Shown here piece after piece: positions 1 to 8,284 of a stretch of 64,000 bases of DNA; within the stretch, counting starts at the first letter, position 1, and each line of letters begins with the position of its first letter. The DNA comes from Halovenus rubra (GTDB lineage Archaea > Halobacteriota > Halobacteria > Halobacteriales > Haloarculaceae). Under the pieces are notes generated by a model that searched no databases, was not told where the DNA came from, and saw only the letters and a list, made by a program, of their open reading frames with translations. The translations under genes were made by a program, and so were the position numbers. The DNA is taken from assembly GCF_026586665.1 (NCBI RefSeq), contig NZ_JAODIY010000005.1, forward strand, positions 1-64,000, in the 5' to 3' direction.

Positions 1-1
1 G

Positions 2-94
2 TATCGAGAATTCCGTGAACTTGCGCTGATGTGTGCAGTATACAACATCAGGAAGGCCGCAGAACAGGAGATTCCACTCCCTTCAGGTGATTAA
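2..94 (+). mobile_element. C-terminal end of an IS5-type transposase (partial)
   Basis: The first open frame runs in from outside the window and ends at TAA 92-94. Its last 30 residues (core REFRELALMCAVYNIRKA) match what I know of the C-terminus of haloarchaeal IS5-family (ISH1-like) DDE transposases, where a W/Y-x-x-FRE motif carries the catalytic glutamate region. The rest of the element lies upstream of the window. An IS end normally includes some bases after the stop codon to hold the terminal inverted repeat. Here DUF192-like coding sequence starts only a few bases later, so the IS end may be missing. Family assignment is from memory of related sequences. Confidence 0.65.
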
Positions 95-594
95 ACACGG
101 CCCTTGACCCCGGCGAATACGACCGCACTGCTGTCACAGTTCAGGATGAAAATGGGACACAACTGGGCACTGTTGAGGTCAGAGTTGCAGATACGTCTGC
201 AAAGCGACGAATCGGGCTGAGCAGGACAGCGTCTCTTGACACAAACAACGGAATGCTGTTTGTTCATCCAGAAAGCGACAGCCATCGATACAATATGGAC
301 GATATGTCGTTCCCACTGGATATCATCTTCGTTGCCAAGGATGGCACAATTACGAGGATTCATCACGCTCCGGTCAGCGGTGGATTTCTGGGAGAGACGT
401 ACACCGGCAACGGGAAGTACGTCCTTGAACTCAAACGCGGCTGGACAGCCGAACGTGGCGTCGGCCCCGGTGACGTGGTTCAGGTGCCAGAGAACCTGAG
501 CGCCAGCGATTCGTGGCTGTGGTTCACTTCGTCCTCAGAGCGACTGTATGTAAACGATTATTACTGGCGAGTGGATAGACGGTGGCAAGAATGA
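91..594 (+). pseudogene. DUF192 family protein, 5' end lost next to an IS remnant
   Basis: The frame encodes a DUF192 domain: a GLSRTASL element, then GMLFVHPE, then MDDMSFPLDIIFVAKDG, and finally YVLELKRGW. DUF192 is a small extracytoplasmic domain of unknown role, usually behind a signal peptide in haloarchaea. The frame is open from just after an in-frame TGA at 88-90, and the homologous-looking sequence begins near 97, but there is no ATG, GTG or TTG before ATG 253. Starting at 253 would remove the first third of the domain. The N-terminus and its signal peptide were therefore probably removed by the event that left the transposase fragment. It overlaps the next gene by ATGA (591-594), so it was the first gene of a three-gene unit. 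It could still be expressed as a truncated protein. Confidence 0.6.
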
Positions 595-869
595 ACGCTC
601 AGAACAGCCGGGTACTGGTGCCCGGGTTCGCTCTTGTTGCAGTCGTACTGACCACACTTGTCGTCATGGTCGCGGGCGGTGGCATGATGGAGATTGCATA
701 CGCACTCGGGGCCGGGGCCGGAGTCGGCGTCGTCGTTGTTGGTTCGTATACCATTAGTAGCAAGAAGGGACTACCAAACTCCCACAGTGTCGCGATTGCG
801 GGTATCGCGCTTGGTGTGCTTGTGATAATTGCAATATCAGCTCGCCTGTTGACTAAGTTTGGCGCGTAG
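591..869 (+). CDS. small two-helix membrane protein
   Basis: This is a 92-residue hydrophobic protein. The first helix is at about residues 8-30 (VPGFALVAVVLTTLVVMVAG), followed by a glycine-rich second segment, and a last helix (AIAGIALGVLVIIAISARLL) near the C-terminus. I do not recognise the family. ATG 591 is chosen because it forms an ATGA overlap with the stop of the DUF192 frame. An in-frame GTG at 582 would add three residues. The next gene starts on the base after its stop, so the two are almost certainly co-transcribed. Nothing shows a catalytic role, and an assembly or accessory membrane role is only a guess. Confidence 0.65.
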   Translation: MNAQNSRVLVPGFALVAVVLTTLVVMVAGGGMMEIAYALGAGAGVGVVVVGSYTISSKKGLPNSHSVAIAGIALGVLVIIAISARLLTKFGA

Positions 870-1562
870 ATGTCGACCACACCGCTGACAGGACTATTCC
901 GACGGCGTGATCTATATTTCCTAATCGTCGCTGTATGGATCGAGTTGTTCTTGCTTGTGGGGTATTTCATGGTTCGTCCAGAGCGACCGACTCTGCTCCG
1001 GTACACGCTGTACCCGTTCGTCTGGATTAATGTTGCAGTCCTCGCAGCGTTTCGCGTTGATGTTCCCGATGTGCCGCGTCGTCACTCACTGCTTGCGGCC
1101 ACGGTCGCAAGCGTCTATTTTCTGGTGTTGCTGTATCTCACGGGTCTTATCGGCATTCCAAGCGACGACCTGCTCCAATTCTCTGGAACAGTCGATATCC
1201 AAGCTGGCTCTCCCGGCACGGAGCGACTCCGTGTTATCACCGACGTGTTTCATATCTCAGTTATTCCGTACCGGACCGTCGGCTTTCTGGTCCTTGCGTA
1301 TCTAGTCTACGTGACCTTGCTCGATTTCTCCGGCAGTCTCGCAGCGGGCGCACTTGGGCTGTTCAGCTGTGTCGGCTGTGCGTTCCCGATTCTTGTCTCG
1401 CTGTCGACCGGCCTATTTGGAAGCTCTGCTGTCGCAACTGCTGTCTATAGCGCACAGTTCGATATCTCGACAGCCGTGTTTGTCCTCGCTATTGTCATTC
1501 TCTACTGGCAGCCCGGAACAGAAGGCACACTTGGCAGCGTCGGCTCTCAGGGCACCGACTGA
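870..1562 (+). CDS. multi-spanning membrane protein (DUF7546-like)
   Basis: This 230-residue protein has about six or seven hydrophobic helices separated by short polar loops. A periplasm-like loop (residues about 95-130) contains the polar stretch around TVDIQAGSPGTERLR. Near residues 165-175 there is a FSCVGCAFP motif with a CxxC pair inside a helix, suggesting a redox or metal-related role. I recall similar haloarchaeal proteins (DUF7546) found near cytochrome or copper-protein genes, but that is memory rather than something visible here. ATG 870 follows the TAG of the preceding membrane protein directly, which supports an operon and possibly a complex. Confidence 0.7.
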   Translation: MSTTPLTGLFRRRDLYFLIVAVWIELFLLVGYFMVRPERPTLLRYTLYPFVWINVAVLAAFRVDVPDVPRRHSLLAATVASVYFLVLLYLTGLIGIPSDDLLQFSGTVDIQAGSPGTERLRVITDVFHISVIPYRTVGFLVLAYLVYVTLLDFSGSLAAGALGLFSCVGCAFPILVSLSTGLFGSSAVATAVYSAQFDISTAVFVLAIVILYWQPGTEGTLGSVGSQGTD

Positions 1563-1656
1563 CCGTAGTGTGTGTCAGACGCCGCTTCGTCGGCTACTTT
1601 CACTTTCACTCTGCCCGTGGCTCGCCTTCATATACAGAGGCCTCGTCTATATCGGT

Positions 1657-1815
1657 ATGCTCAATCAACTGTCGGCCACCTGCGAAAACAAGAACTGCAA
1701 CCGGGACCTCTGTGAACAGGACTGTATGCTCGTCTATCAGACTGAAGCTGGTGAACGTCGTGCGTATGAGTGTCGCTGTGGCACCGTCACAGTCACTGTT
1801 CACCGGCAAAAATAA
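1657..1815 (+). CDS. 52-aa cysteine-rich small protein (putative zinc-binding)
   Basis: This very small protein has cysteines arranged C-x4-C-x4-C-x3-C in its first half (CENKNCNRDLCEQDC) and a CRC pair near the end, consistent with a metal-binding mini-protein of the kind common in haloarchaea. ATG 1657 is chosen because a box A (TTCATATAC, 1627-1635) lies 26 nt upstream, typical of leaderless transcripts. A longer reading from further upstream would run through the end of the preceding membrane-protein gene. Function is unknown. Confidence 0.6.
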   Translation: MLNQLSATCENKNCNRDLCEQDCMLVYQTEAGERRAYECRCGTVTVTVHRQK

Positions 1816-1880
1816 ACTGTGGCGTCGACCGGCCCGATTCCAACCGTTAGCCGTTTACTTCGTCGCTGAGAATAGCTGCT

Positions 1881-2597
1881 ATGACCGGAGCGTGGGTCAG
1901 CCTGTTTTCGGGGGGCAAAGACTCCTCATGGGCACTCTATCAGGCACTCGAACAAGACCTTCCCGTTGAGCGACTGGTGACTGTCCACCCACCCGACGAT
2001 TCGTACATGTATCATGTCCCGGCGACCGAACTGGCGTCGTTGGCTGCCGAGAGTATTGGTATTCCGCTCGTTGACGTCCACCCTTCGTCGTTCGGTGCCG
2101 ACGATGTTACCGACGCGGGTGCACAAGGTGACAGAGAAATCGAGCCGCTTGAAACTGCACTTACTGAGCTTGATGAGAGTCTCGAGAGTGGTATTGCTGG
2201 GCTCACTGTTGGCGCTGTCGAGAGCGACTTCCAGAACTCCCGTGTTGGGGCGATGGCTGACCGGCTTGGTGCCGACGTGTTTGCGCCACTCTGGCAACGA
2301 GACCCCTGTGAACTCGGCGAAGCGATGCTCGATGCTGGATTCGAGATTACCATTATTCGCGTTGCCGCTGGCGGGCTTGACGAGTCTTGGCTTGGACGGT
2401 CGCTTGATGTTGAGGCTCTCAATGCGCTTGCTGATCTCAACGAGCGGTACGGGGTACACCTGCTCGGAGAGGGCGGTGAGTTCGAGACGCTGGTGACTGA
2501 TGGACCACACATGGAACGACCGCTCCGCCTAGAGTACGAATCTGAGTGGGACGGGACGCGTGGCAAGCTCCGGATTGAGGACGCTTGGCTCGGCTAA
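1881..2597 (+). CDS. dph6: diphthine--ammonia ligase (ATP pyrophosphatase)
   Basis: The enzyme makes the last step of diphthamide synthesis, amidating diphthine on elongation factor 2 with ammonia and ATP. The 238-residue length fits archaeal Dph6 without the RidA-like extensions of eukaryotes. The N-terminal PP-loop SGGKDSS (residues 10-16) is the ATP-pyrophosphatase signature, and GEGGEFETLV (196-205) is the motif typical of the MJ0570/Dph6 family. The gene is separated by only 4 nt from the convergent nikR gene. It has its own upstream spacer and is probably monocistronic. Confidence 0.88.
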   Translation: MTGAWVSLFSGGKDSSWALYQALEQDLPVERLVTVHPPDDSYMYHVPATELASLAAESIGIPLVDVHPSSFGADDVTDAGAQGDREIEPLETALTELDESLESGIAGLTVGAVESDFQNSRVGAMADRLGADVFAPLWQRDPCELGEAMLDAGFEITIIRVAAGGLDESWLGRSLDVEALNALADLNERYGVHLLGEGGEFETLVTDGPHMERPLRLEYESEWDGTRGKLRIEDAWLG

Positions 2598-2601
2598 GAG
2601 G

Positions 2602-3021
2602 TTACACAATCGAATCAATTCGGTCCACAGGCATCACCGAGTAATCAATCGATAGTGTATCCTGTGTCGCCCGAATCTTTCCGACGAACGTGGAGATCTC
2701 GTCAAGGTCACCTTCGAGAATAAACAGCTCCATACAGTAATGATTCCCGACATGGTTGTGGACATGTGACGTGACAATCGACTCGTAGTCGTGCCGAAGT
2801 GTCATCATCTTGTGTTCGACATCAGTCGATTCGTAGTCGAACAGCACTGTTATCACGCCCATCAGCTCGCGGTCTTCGAGTTGCTTATCATTGAACTCGC
2901 TGAGTAGGTTTCGGGACGCTTCCCGGACAACCTCGCTGCGCCCTGTGTAGCCGTGTTCATCCGCAAACCCATCGAGTCGCTCCAGTAGTTCGTCGGGCAT
3001 CGAAACGCTGACGACTGTCAT
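2602..3021 (-). CDS. nikR: nickel-responsive regulator NikR
   Basis: This 139-residue regulator has a ribbon-helix-helix DNA-binding N-terminus ([15 protein letters not shown], then GRSEVVREA) and a C-terminal ACT-like metal domain. Aligned to the known nickel site (His76, His87, His89, Cys95 of the E. coli protein), the residues here are H77, H88, H90 and C96, with identical spacing, so the square-planar Ni(II) site is complete. NikR normally represses nickel uptake genes when nickel is sufficient. No nickel transporter or urease gene is in the window, so its targets lie elsewhere. It is divergent from a small zinc-ribbon gene, and the shared spacer contains palindromes. Confidence 0.9.
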   Translation of the reverse strand: MTVVSVSMPDELLERLDGFADEHGYTGRSEVVREASRNLLSEFNDKQLEDRELMGVITVLFDYESTDVEHKMMTLRHDYESIVTSHVHNHVGNHYCMELFILEGDLDEISTFVGKIRATQDTLSIDYSVMPVDRIDSIV

Positions 3022-3139
3022 ATGTTAAGATACCGTGGTTGTGTTAATGAATCTTTATTATTTTGTAGTTACCCCGAAAGCAGGGGCTGTGGTTGCGGAC
3101 AGATACCAGTGCGGTACGGTCCTGCCCTTGAGACGACTA

Positions 3140-3195
3140 GGAGAGATATATTCTCCTACCAATAGAACTATATGGTGGTGTGGTAAATCATACCA
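3140..3195. promoter_or_regulatory. box A and two inverted repeats between nikR and a zinc-ribbon gene
   Basis: The spacer holds an imperfect palindrome with arms GGAGA and TCTCC (3140-3156), the box A AACTATATGG (3166-3175), and a perfect 5-bp inverted repeat TGGTA-AATCA-TACCA (3181-3195). The second repeat sits over the expected transcription start of the rightward gene. These are plausible operator positions for a regulator such as NikR, but no binding motif for haloarchaeal NikR is known to me, so the assignment is inference. Confidence 0.35.
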
Positions 3196-3198
3196 TGT

Positions 3199-3375
3199 AT
3201 GGCGTCTGCACCGGTCGATGACGACATGTTCGACGAGTTTCTCAACCAGCGCGGTCACGATACGGAAACTGTCGGATGGGAAGAAAGCTATAACAAAAAG
3301 CAATGCCCAGATTGCGGTGGGCTCCACGATTCGGGTGCCACAGAGTGTTCAGTCTGTGGTTGGTCGCCAGTATAA
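3199..3375 (+). CDS. 58-aa CPxCG-type zinc-ribbon protein (HVO_0416-like)
   Basis: The mini-protein has an acidic N-terminus (DDDMFDEFLNQRGHD) followed by WEESYNKKQCPDCGG and CSVCGWSP, giving two CxxC knuckles (C36, C39, C50, C53). This layout matches the haloarchaeal one-domain zinc-finger proteins of the HVO_0416 kind. ATG 3199 is supported by the box A 24-33 nt upstream. The gene is divergent from nikR. No specific function is known; RNA, protein or DNA contact by the zinc ribbon is possible. Confidence 0.75.
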   Translation: MASAPVDDDMFDEFLNQRGHDTETVGWEESYNKKQCPDCGGLHDSGATECSVCGWSPV

Positions 3376-3391
3376 CAGAACAACTCGTCTT

Positions 3392-3826
3392 TCAGTAATT
3401 AATCGGCTGTTGGCTGTCTTGATTTGACGGAGTGACAACGCCGACTGCGTCAGTTACTTGCTCAGCGATGTCCAGAATATCGTCAGGACAGTGCGAACTC
3501 GTCAGTGACTCCCCTTCGAGGAGCACCTCACAGCAGGTATCGTCATCCGGTATCTGCTCGTCGGCACCGTACTTATGTGAGGCACGCATAATAAAATGCG
3601 ATTCTTGGCCACGGCCGACGAACACCCACATCCTGAAATCGAGTGGTGAGGGGTTGCGGGCAACGATGTATGTATCATTGACGTTGTCGGAATGGTCAGC
3701 GTTGAACTGCCAGATGTTGTACTTTCCGTGGACTTCCGAGGGCTGACCACGTGGCTCCCGCGGTGCTGGCTCGTCTGGTGGGAGGTCATGTTCGCGGCCG
3801 TAGCTGGTCATATTGATATCAGTCAT
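3392..3826 (-). CDS. conserved haloarchaeal hypothetical protein (144 aa)
   Basis: I do not recognise this protein. It begins with a proline-rich polar segment (LPPDEPAPREPRG), then a compact domain with NIWQFNADHSDNVNDTYIVARN and FRMWVFVGRG, and ends with a cysteine-containing acidic part (DDDTCCEVLLEGE) and a helix. Box A ACTATATTCG on the minus strand (3851-3860) is about 29 nt before ATG 3826, so this start is preferred over ATG codons further upstream (3964) or the internal one at 3811. There is no signal peptide or membrane segment, so the product is probably cytoplasmic. Confidence 0.65.
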   Translation of the reverse strand: MTDINMTSYGREHDLPPDEPAPREPRGQPSEVHGKYNIWQFNADHSDNVNDTYIVARNPSPLDFRMWVFVGRGQESHFIMRASHKYGADEQIPDDDTCCEVLLEGESLTSSHCPDDILDIAEQVTDAVGVVTPSNQDSQQPINY

Positions 3827-4026
3827 TGCCTGATACGTTGCTTCTGGTCGCGAATATAGTTTGTGACCGCCGAGTGATGTAGCGCTCGGACCGTTTATCT
3901 GTACAGTCAGTATTGACTGTCCCGGTGGGTTTTTATTGAGGTGATTAGAATATCCAGGCATCACCGACCGTTACCGAATCGAGGAGAATGTGTGTATGAC
4001 GACGCTGCATCTAACGGAGAGAACGT

Positions 4027-5091
4027 ATGCGTGAGCGATTTGTAGAGTGGCGGCCACGAATTGACGAGGCAATCGAAGAGTTGGTACCACGAGTCATCGA
4101 CGAGACTTATCTCGGTGACTTTTTTGGCGAAGCAACCTATCAGTACCAGTCTGAGGCAATCCAAGCTGCGCTGGCGGACCCGCTCTGGAATTTGCTTGAC
4201 CGCGGTGGCAAACGCTGGCGTTCGGTTCTGTTTCTCGTCATGATTGAAGCTGTCGGCGAAGACCCCGCTGAATATCTTCCTTTTGCTTGCATTCCGGAAA
4301 TTCTACACAACGGGACAATTATTGTCGACGACGTGGAAGATGGCGCACAGAAGCGTCGTGGGACGACGGCACTACATCATGTTTTCGGGACGGATATCGC
4401 ACTCAACGCGGGTAACGCGATGTATTTCATCCCGCTGAAAGTTATCGACCAGAATGACGATATTCTCGACGACGGACAACGCCTCCAGACCTACGAGATG
4501 TTGACACATGAACTCAACCGGACGCATCTCGGGCAAGGAATGGATATCTACTGGCACAATCAGGAGGCTGTTTCCGTTGACGAGCAGCGCTACTATGAGA
4601 TGTGTGCCTGTAAGACCGGCTGTCTGGCGCGAATTGTCTCCCGGCTCGCAGCTATTGTCACCGACAAGCCCGACCGCGTTGAATACCGGCTTGCGCGCTA
4701 TGCTGAGGAAATGTCTATTGCGTTCCAGATTGGCGACGATATCCTCGATATTGAACACACTCTCGACAAGGCTGGCGAGTTCGGCAAGGAGTTCGGAAAC
4801 GATATTCGTGAGGGTAAAAAGACGCTGATGGTCATTTACACCGTTGAACACGCATCTACAGAGCAGGCTGCCCGACTCGAAGAGATTCTTTGGGCTGACG
4901 ATAACACGGATGAAGAGATTTTAGAAGCTATCGACATTATGCAATCTGTTGACGCCTTGGCATATGCTCGTGAGCGGGCACAAGACCTTGCTGCTAGTGC
5001 ACGAGGCCATCTTGACGAACTTGATCTTGAATCCGAGGCCGAAACTGACCTCCAAGAGTTCACGCGGTTTGTCATCGAGCGCGAGGCGTGA
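4027..5091 (+). CDS. idsA: polyprenyl (geranylgeranyl-type) diphosphate synthase
   Basis: The enzyme condenses isopentenyl diphosphate onto allylic diphosphates to make C20 or C25 chains for archaeal lipids. The 354-residue protein has the first aspartate-rich motif DDVED (residues 101-105) followed by RRG (110-112), and the second motif DDILD (237-241) in a helix with FQIGDD. Product length is set by bulky residues before the first motif and cannot be fixed by eye. An N-terminal extension of about 50 residues precedes the synthase core. Together with fni at 32.3 kb, it shows isoprenoid functions scattered through the window. No operon partner is visible. Confidence 0.88.
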   Translation: MRERFVEWRPRIDEAIEELVPRVIDETYLGDFFGEATYQYQSEAIQAALADPLWNLLDRGGKRWRSVLFLVMIEAVGEDPAEYLPFACIPEILHNGTIIVDDVEDGAQKRRGTTALHHVFGTDIALNAGNAMYFIPLKVIDQNDDILDDGQRLQTYEMLTHELNRTHLGQGMDIYWHNQEAVSVDEQRYYEMCACKTGCLARIVSRLAAIVTDKPDRVEYRLARYAEEMSIAFQIGDDILDIEHTLDKAGEFGKEFGNDIREGKKTLMVIYTVEHASTEQAARLEEILWADDNTDEEILEAIDIMQSVDALAYARERAQDLAASARGHLDELDLESEAETDLQEFTRFVIEREA

Positions 5092-5105
5092 GCGAGCTGT
5101 GACAG

Positions 5106-6203
5106 TTATCCTTTTAATCCACTCCCAGTGAGTGGCACGACAACGTCTTCGTCCGGTCCAATTGCGCCGCGCTCACGGAGTACGTCGAGTCCGGCGGGTG
5201 CGACTGCACACGTTGGCTCGGTATAAAACCCGTTCCGGTGTAGCTTATCAAGCGTCGCAGTCGTCTGGTCGGCACTGACAGCGATTGCAGTTCCGCCGGT
5301 CGAATCGAGTGCGTCGAGAATTTGGCCTTTTCGTGGTGGTTCACTTATCTGGATGCCATCGGCTGCGGTGTTGACGCTCTCACTTTCGCGGTTGTTCTGT
5401 TCAGCAGCAATGGGTGCAATACCTGCTGCCTGTACGCCATAGAGCCGTGGCATCTCGTCTATCCACTCGGCTGCTTTTAGCGCCCGGAAGCCGCGGTACG
5501 CCCCAACGAAGAGCGTGCCGTGTCCTAGCGGTATCACCACCGCATCAGGTGCAGACCAGGACCCACTTTTTGGGTCACGGCTACGCTGTGCACACAACTC
5601 GAAAGCAAACGTTGCTGTGCCAGCGAAGAAAGCGGGCTGATATGCGTGGCTTGCATACCAGCTATCTCCAGCTTCGACGGCTGTGATACAGGCCTCGGTG
5701 ACTGCTTGCCTGTCGCCCGGGACGCGCTGGACTGTTGCCCCTGCCCGTTCTATCGGGCCAATCTTCCCGGGTTTGGCGTCGGCCGGAACATAAATATCAG
5801 CGTCGAGCCCGGCACGGGCGGCGTAGGTTGCGATGGCTGCCCCAGCGTTGCCGGAGGAATCTTCGACGATATGGTCGACGCCTAAACCAACGGCATGGGA
5901 GAGCGTTGTCGCTGCTCCACGGTCCTTAAAGCTGCCTGTCGGAAAGCAAGACTCCAATTTGAACGTGGCGTTCCAGTTTTGGGCGTCGACCAGTGGGGTC
6001 CACCCTTCACCCAACGTGACTCGCTGTGTAACTGGTAAGAACGCGTCGAACGCCCAGAGGCCACGGTCACGGTCGACGGTCGCTGGCGGACCGTTTTCGG
6101 GCAGCGGCGTCCGGTCGAAATCAAGCGGGTGACCACATGAACAGCGCCATGGCGCTGTCGCGCGCTCTTCGTAGCTCCGGTCGCAGGCTTGACAGCGGTA
6201 CAT
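5106..6203 (-). CDS. thrC: threonine synthase-like PLP enzyme
   Basis: The protein carries a small N-terminal zinc-ribbon-like part (C4, C7, C21, C23), then a fold-type II PLP domain with the Schiff-base lysine in PTGSFKDRGA (K93) and an SSGNAGAA substrate-binding loop. The C-terminus ends with VVVPLTGSGLKG, typical of threonine synthase. The expected reaction is O-phosphohomoserine to threonine. ATG 6203 starts exactly at the ribbon; longer readings run into the promoter of the divergent acetyltransferase gene. At 365 residues it is close to normal length. Haloarchaea often have several ThrC paralogues, so the substrate could differ. Confidence 0.85.
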   Translation of the reverse strand: MYRCQACDRSYEERATAPWRCSCGHPLDFDRTPLPENGPPATVDRDRGLWAFDAFLPVTQRVTLGEGWTPLVDAQNWNATFKLESCFPTGSFKDRGAATTLSHAVGLGVDHIVEDSSGNAGAAIATYAARAGLDADIYVPADAKPGKIGPIERAGATVQRVPGDRQAVTEACITAVEAGDSWYASHAYQPAFFAGTATFAFELCAQRSRDPKSGSWSAPDAVVIPLGHGTLFVGAYRGFRALKAAEWIDEMPRLYGVQAAGIAPIAAEQNNRESESVNTAADGIQISEPPRKGQILDALDSTGGTAIAVSADQTTATLDKLHRNGFYTEPTCAVAPAGLDVLRERGAIGPDEDVVVPLTGSGLKG

Positions 6204-6306
6204 AGCTGTGCTCTGGGGTGGCCGCTTTCTGTACCTGTCGACCTGCTCTGTCAGCTTATCACATACCCTGGCAACTGTTTTTATATCAGGATACGTTGAG
6301 AGGAGT

Positions 6307-6909
6307 ATGTCGTTATTCCCCACTGAGATGGAAAGCAAGCGGCTCAGGTACGAACGCCTCCATCCGAAAGACGTTGACCCATTTGAGTTGTATCGGTATG
6401 TCAGACGCGGTGCTCCCCATATCGACGAAATAACTCGATATGTGACGTGGGACCCGTACGACCACCCCAAGGAGGCCGTTGACTGGGTTGAACAGTCCGG
6501 GACAGCCTTCGAAGAAGGAGACAACGCCACGTACGTTATCCGTCCAAAGGAGGGTGAGCACGCAGGCGAGTTTGCCGGACTCGCTGGCCTCGGCCCGGAC
6601 TGGGACCGCCGAAGTGCCGGACTCGGGACGTGGCTTCGAAAGCCGTTTTGGGGGCAGGGATACTCCGGCGAGCGCGCCGCTAGGCTGCTTGAAATGGCAT
6701 TTGATAGACTTGACCTCGACCTAGTCAGGGTGAGCCACGCCCCTGACAACGACCAGTCCCAGCGCGCTATCGAGAAGTACGTCGACCGCTTTGGTGGCCG
6801 AAAACTGGGCCGTGTCAGGAATCACATTGTTATCGACGGTGAACCACGCGATTCAATCCGATACAGTATTTCTCACGAAGAATGGGAACGGAACCGTATG
6901 GAGAACTAA
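6307..6909 (+). CDS. GNAT family N-acetyltransferase (RimJ/RimL type)
   Basis: This 200-residue protein belongs to the ribosomal-protein-acetyltransferase-like GNATs. It has ESKRLRYERLHPKDVD at the N-terminus, an acetyl-CoA loop around LRKPFWGQGYSGE, and the following AARLLEMAFDRLDLDLVRVSHAPDNDQSQRAIEKY, the usual RimJ/L C-terminal half. ATG 6307 is set by a T-rich box A (TTTTTATATC, 6277-6286) 25 nt upstream, giving a leaderless message. The acceptor (protein N-terminus or small molecule) cannot be told from sequence. It is divergent from thrC, with no obvious partner. Confidence 0.85.
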   Translation: MSLFPTEMESKRLRYERLHPKDVDPFELYRYVRRGAPHIDEITRYVTWDPYDHPKEAVDWVEQSGTAFEEGDNATYVIRPKEGEHAGEFAGLAGLGPDWDRRSAGLGTWLRKPFWGQGYSGERAARLLEMAFDRLDLDLVRVSHAPDNDQSQRAIEKYVDRFGGRKLGRVRNHIVIDGEPRDSIRYSISHEEWERNRMEN

Positions 6910-6946
6910 TCGGCGCTGGTGGGTCGCTTTCGGTGTTCGGTGTTCG

Positions 6947-7813
6947 TTACTGGCCGAGTATTGCAGGGAGATCATTAACCGAGTCGACAACTGCTGCTGT
7001 GCCAACCCGCTCAAACTTTTTCCGACCGTGTTCACCGGTTAACCCGCCGGTTAGGACGCCTACACCTCGATAGGTCCGACTGTCGGCTGACGCCGCATTA
7101 ACTGCTGTTTTGACGTCGTCGAGCGTGTCGCCCGCGAACGCGATGCTGTCTGCCGAGAACTGTTCTGCCAGCCTGATGAGCGCATCAGGGTCGGGTTTGC
7201 CGCTATCCCAGTCGTCCATGGTGTACCGATGGGCGTCGGGAACGTCGAGACCAACCCGTTCTAGGGCGATATCGGCTTCTGCCGCTGGGCGCCCGGTGAG
7301 AACGCCGACTGCATACTCCGACTGAAGTTGCTGGAGCGTCGCTTCCGTAGCCAGAACCGGCTCATCGTGAATAAACCCTTCTGTCTCCAGCGAGGGTTCT
7401 TTGTCTTCGAGGTCGCGGTAAAGCGAACTTCCAAGGTAGAGTTGTTGGAACGTGTCGCGGAGATGGTCGTGGTCCCAGGTGGCGAACACACGCTCGCGGT
7501 TGGCTAGCGTGAGTTCCTCGGAAGTGACTGTACGGGCCGCTTCAAGGCCGCCACCCATCGCGGCGATGTCGGTCGTAAACTGATCGAGCGAGAGGTCACA
7601 GCCTTCCCGGCAAGCAAGCAGGTACAACGCTGCCGCGTCGGTCAGTTCCCAATCGTTGTTGAATCCCCCTGCGTCCTTGAACTGCTGGACATCAGAACGA
7701 GCGATGGTTTCGTCGTAGACGTGGTCGAGCGACTCCACAATTGCACGACGGTAAGAGTCTGCTACGTCTACAAGGACGCCGTCGATATCGAGCACAACTG
7801 CGTCGACGTTCAT
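6947..7813 (-). CDS. HAD-superfamily phosphatase (TIGR01548 type)
   Basis: The 288-residue protein begins with the HAD motif [12 protein letters not shown] (nucleophile D9, acid D11). Further on come TGRP (motif II), a KPDP lysine (motif III) and [13 protein letters not shown] (motif IV). A large cap domain fills residues about 20-150. This matches the archaeal TIGR01548 group of phosphatases, which I recall as linked to histidine biosynthesis in some genomes; hisB lies 10 kb away here, not adjacent. ATG 7813 is chosen over the upstream ATG 7846, which adds a histidine-rich tail unlike the family. The substrate is unknown. Confidence 0.8.
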   Translation of the reverse strand: MNVDAVVLDIDGVLVDVADSYRRAIVESLDHVYDETIARSDVQQFKDAGGFNNDWELTDAAALYLLACREGCDLSLDQFTTDIAAMGGGLEAARTVTSEELTLANRERVFATWDHDHLRDTFQQLYLGSSLYRDLEDKEPSLETEGFIHDEPVLATEATLQQLQSEYAVGVLTGRPAAEADIALERVGLDVPDAHRYTMDDWDSGKPDPDALIRLAEQFSADSIAFAGDTLDDVKTAVNAASADSRTYRGVGVLTGGLTGEHGRKKFERVGTAAVVDSVNDLPAILGQ

Positions 7814-7993
7814 TACTGCATGATGATGTGCTCCGGGTTCATGCACGTTGCGGATACCACCAGTATTGGTTGCTGGTTTGACCCGTGTGTCGGAGCTCCG
7901 TGGGTCTCACCGGAGCAAACGGCGGATAGTTGTCTGTCTCCAAGTGGTCTTGTCCCTGACAAAGCCTATGTACCAACAGCACTCAGTATCCGT

Positions 7994-8284
7994 ATGCGCG
8001 AAGCCAGTCGGACAACACGGGAGCGGATAACTGACCGCTTGCGCGAGGAACCGCTGACCGTGAGCGGACTTGCCCGTGAATTTGAACTCAACGCAGCGAC
8101 GACACTCACACACGTTGAGCATATCGCCAAGACGCTCGACCAGACCGACCAAGAACTGCTCGTTGCCCCGCCGGAGTGCCGTGATTGCGGGTTCGACCGC
8201 TTTGACGACCTCATCAACCGACCGAGTCGGTGTCCCGACTGCAAAAGTGAGGCTATCGAAGAGCCTGCATTTCGGGTGAGATAG
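7994..8284 (+). CDS. HTH domain fused to Zn ribbon (COG3357-like regulator)
   Basis: The 96-residue protein starts with a winged-helix segment (TRERITDRLREEPLTVSGLAREFELNAATTLTHVEHIAKTL) and ends with a zinc ribbon using C62, C65, C80 and C83 (ECRDCGF ... SRCPDC). This pairing defines a known archaeal group of predicted transcription regulators. The start at ATG 7994 gives an intact HTH. Its targets are unknown. It is transcribed away from the HAD gene, with which it shares a short spacer. Confidence 0.8.
   Translation: MREASRTTRERITDRLREEPLTVSGLAREFELNAATTLTHVEHIAKTLDQTDQELLVAPPECRDCGFDRFDDLINRPSRCPDCKSEAIEEPAFRVR

Noticed and set aside
2012-2566. Long open frame opposite dph6
   Set aside because: It is antisense to a clear PP-loop enzyme, has Ser/Pro/Arg-rich composition typical of shadow frames and no motif.
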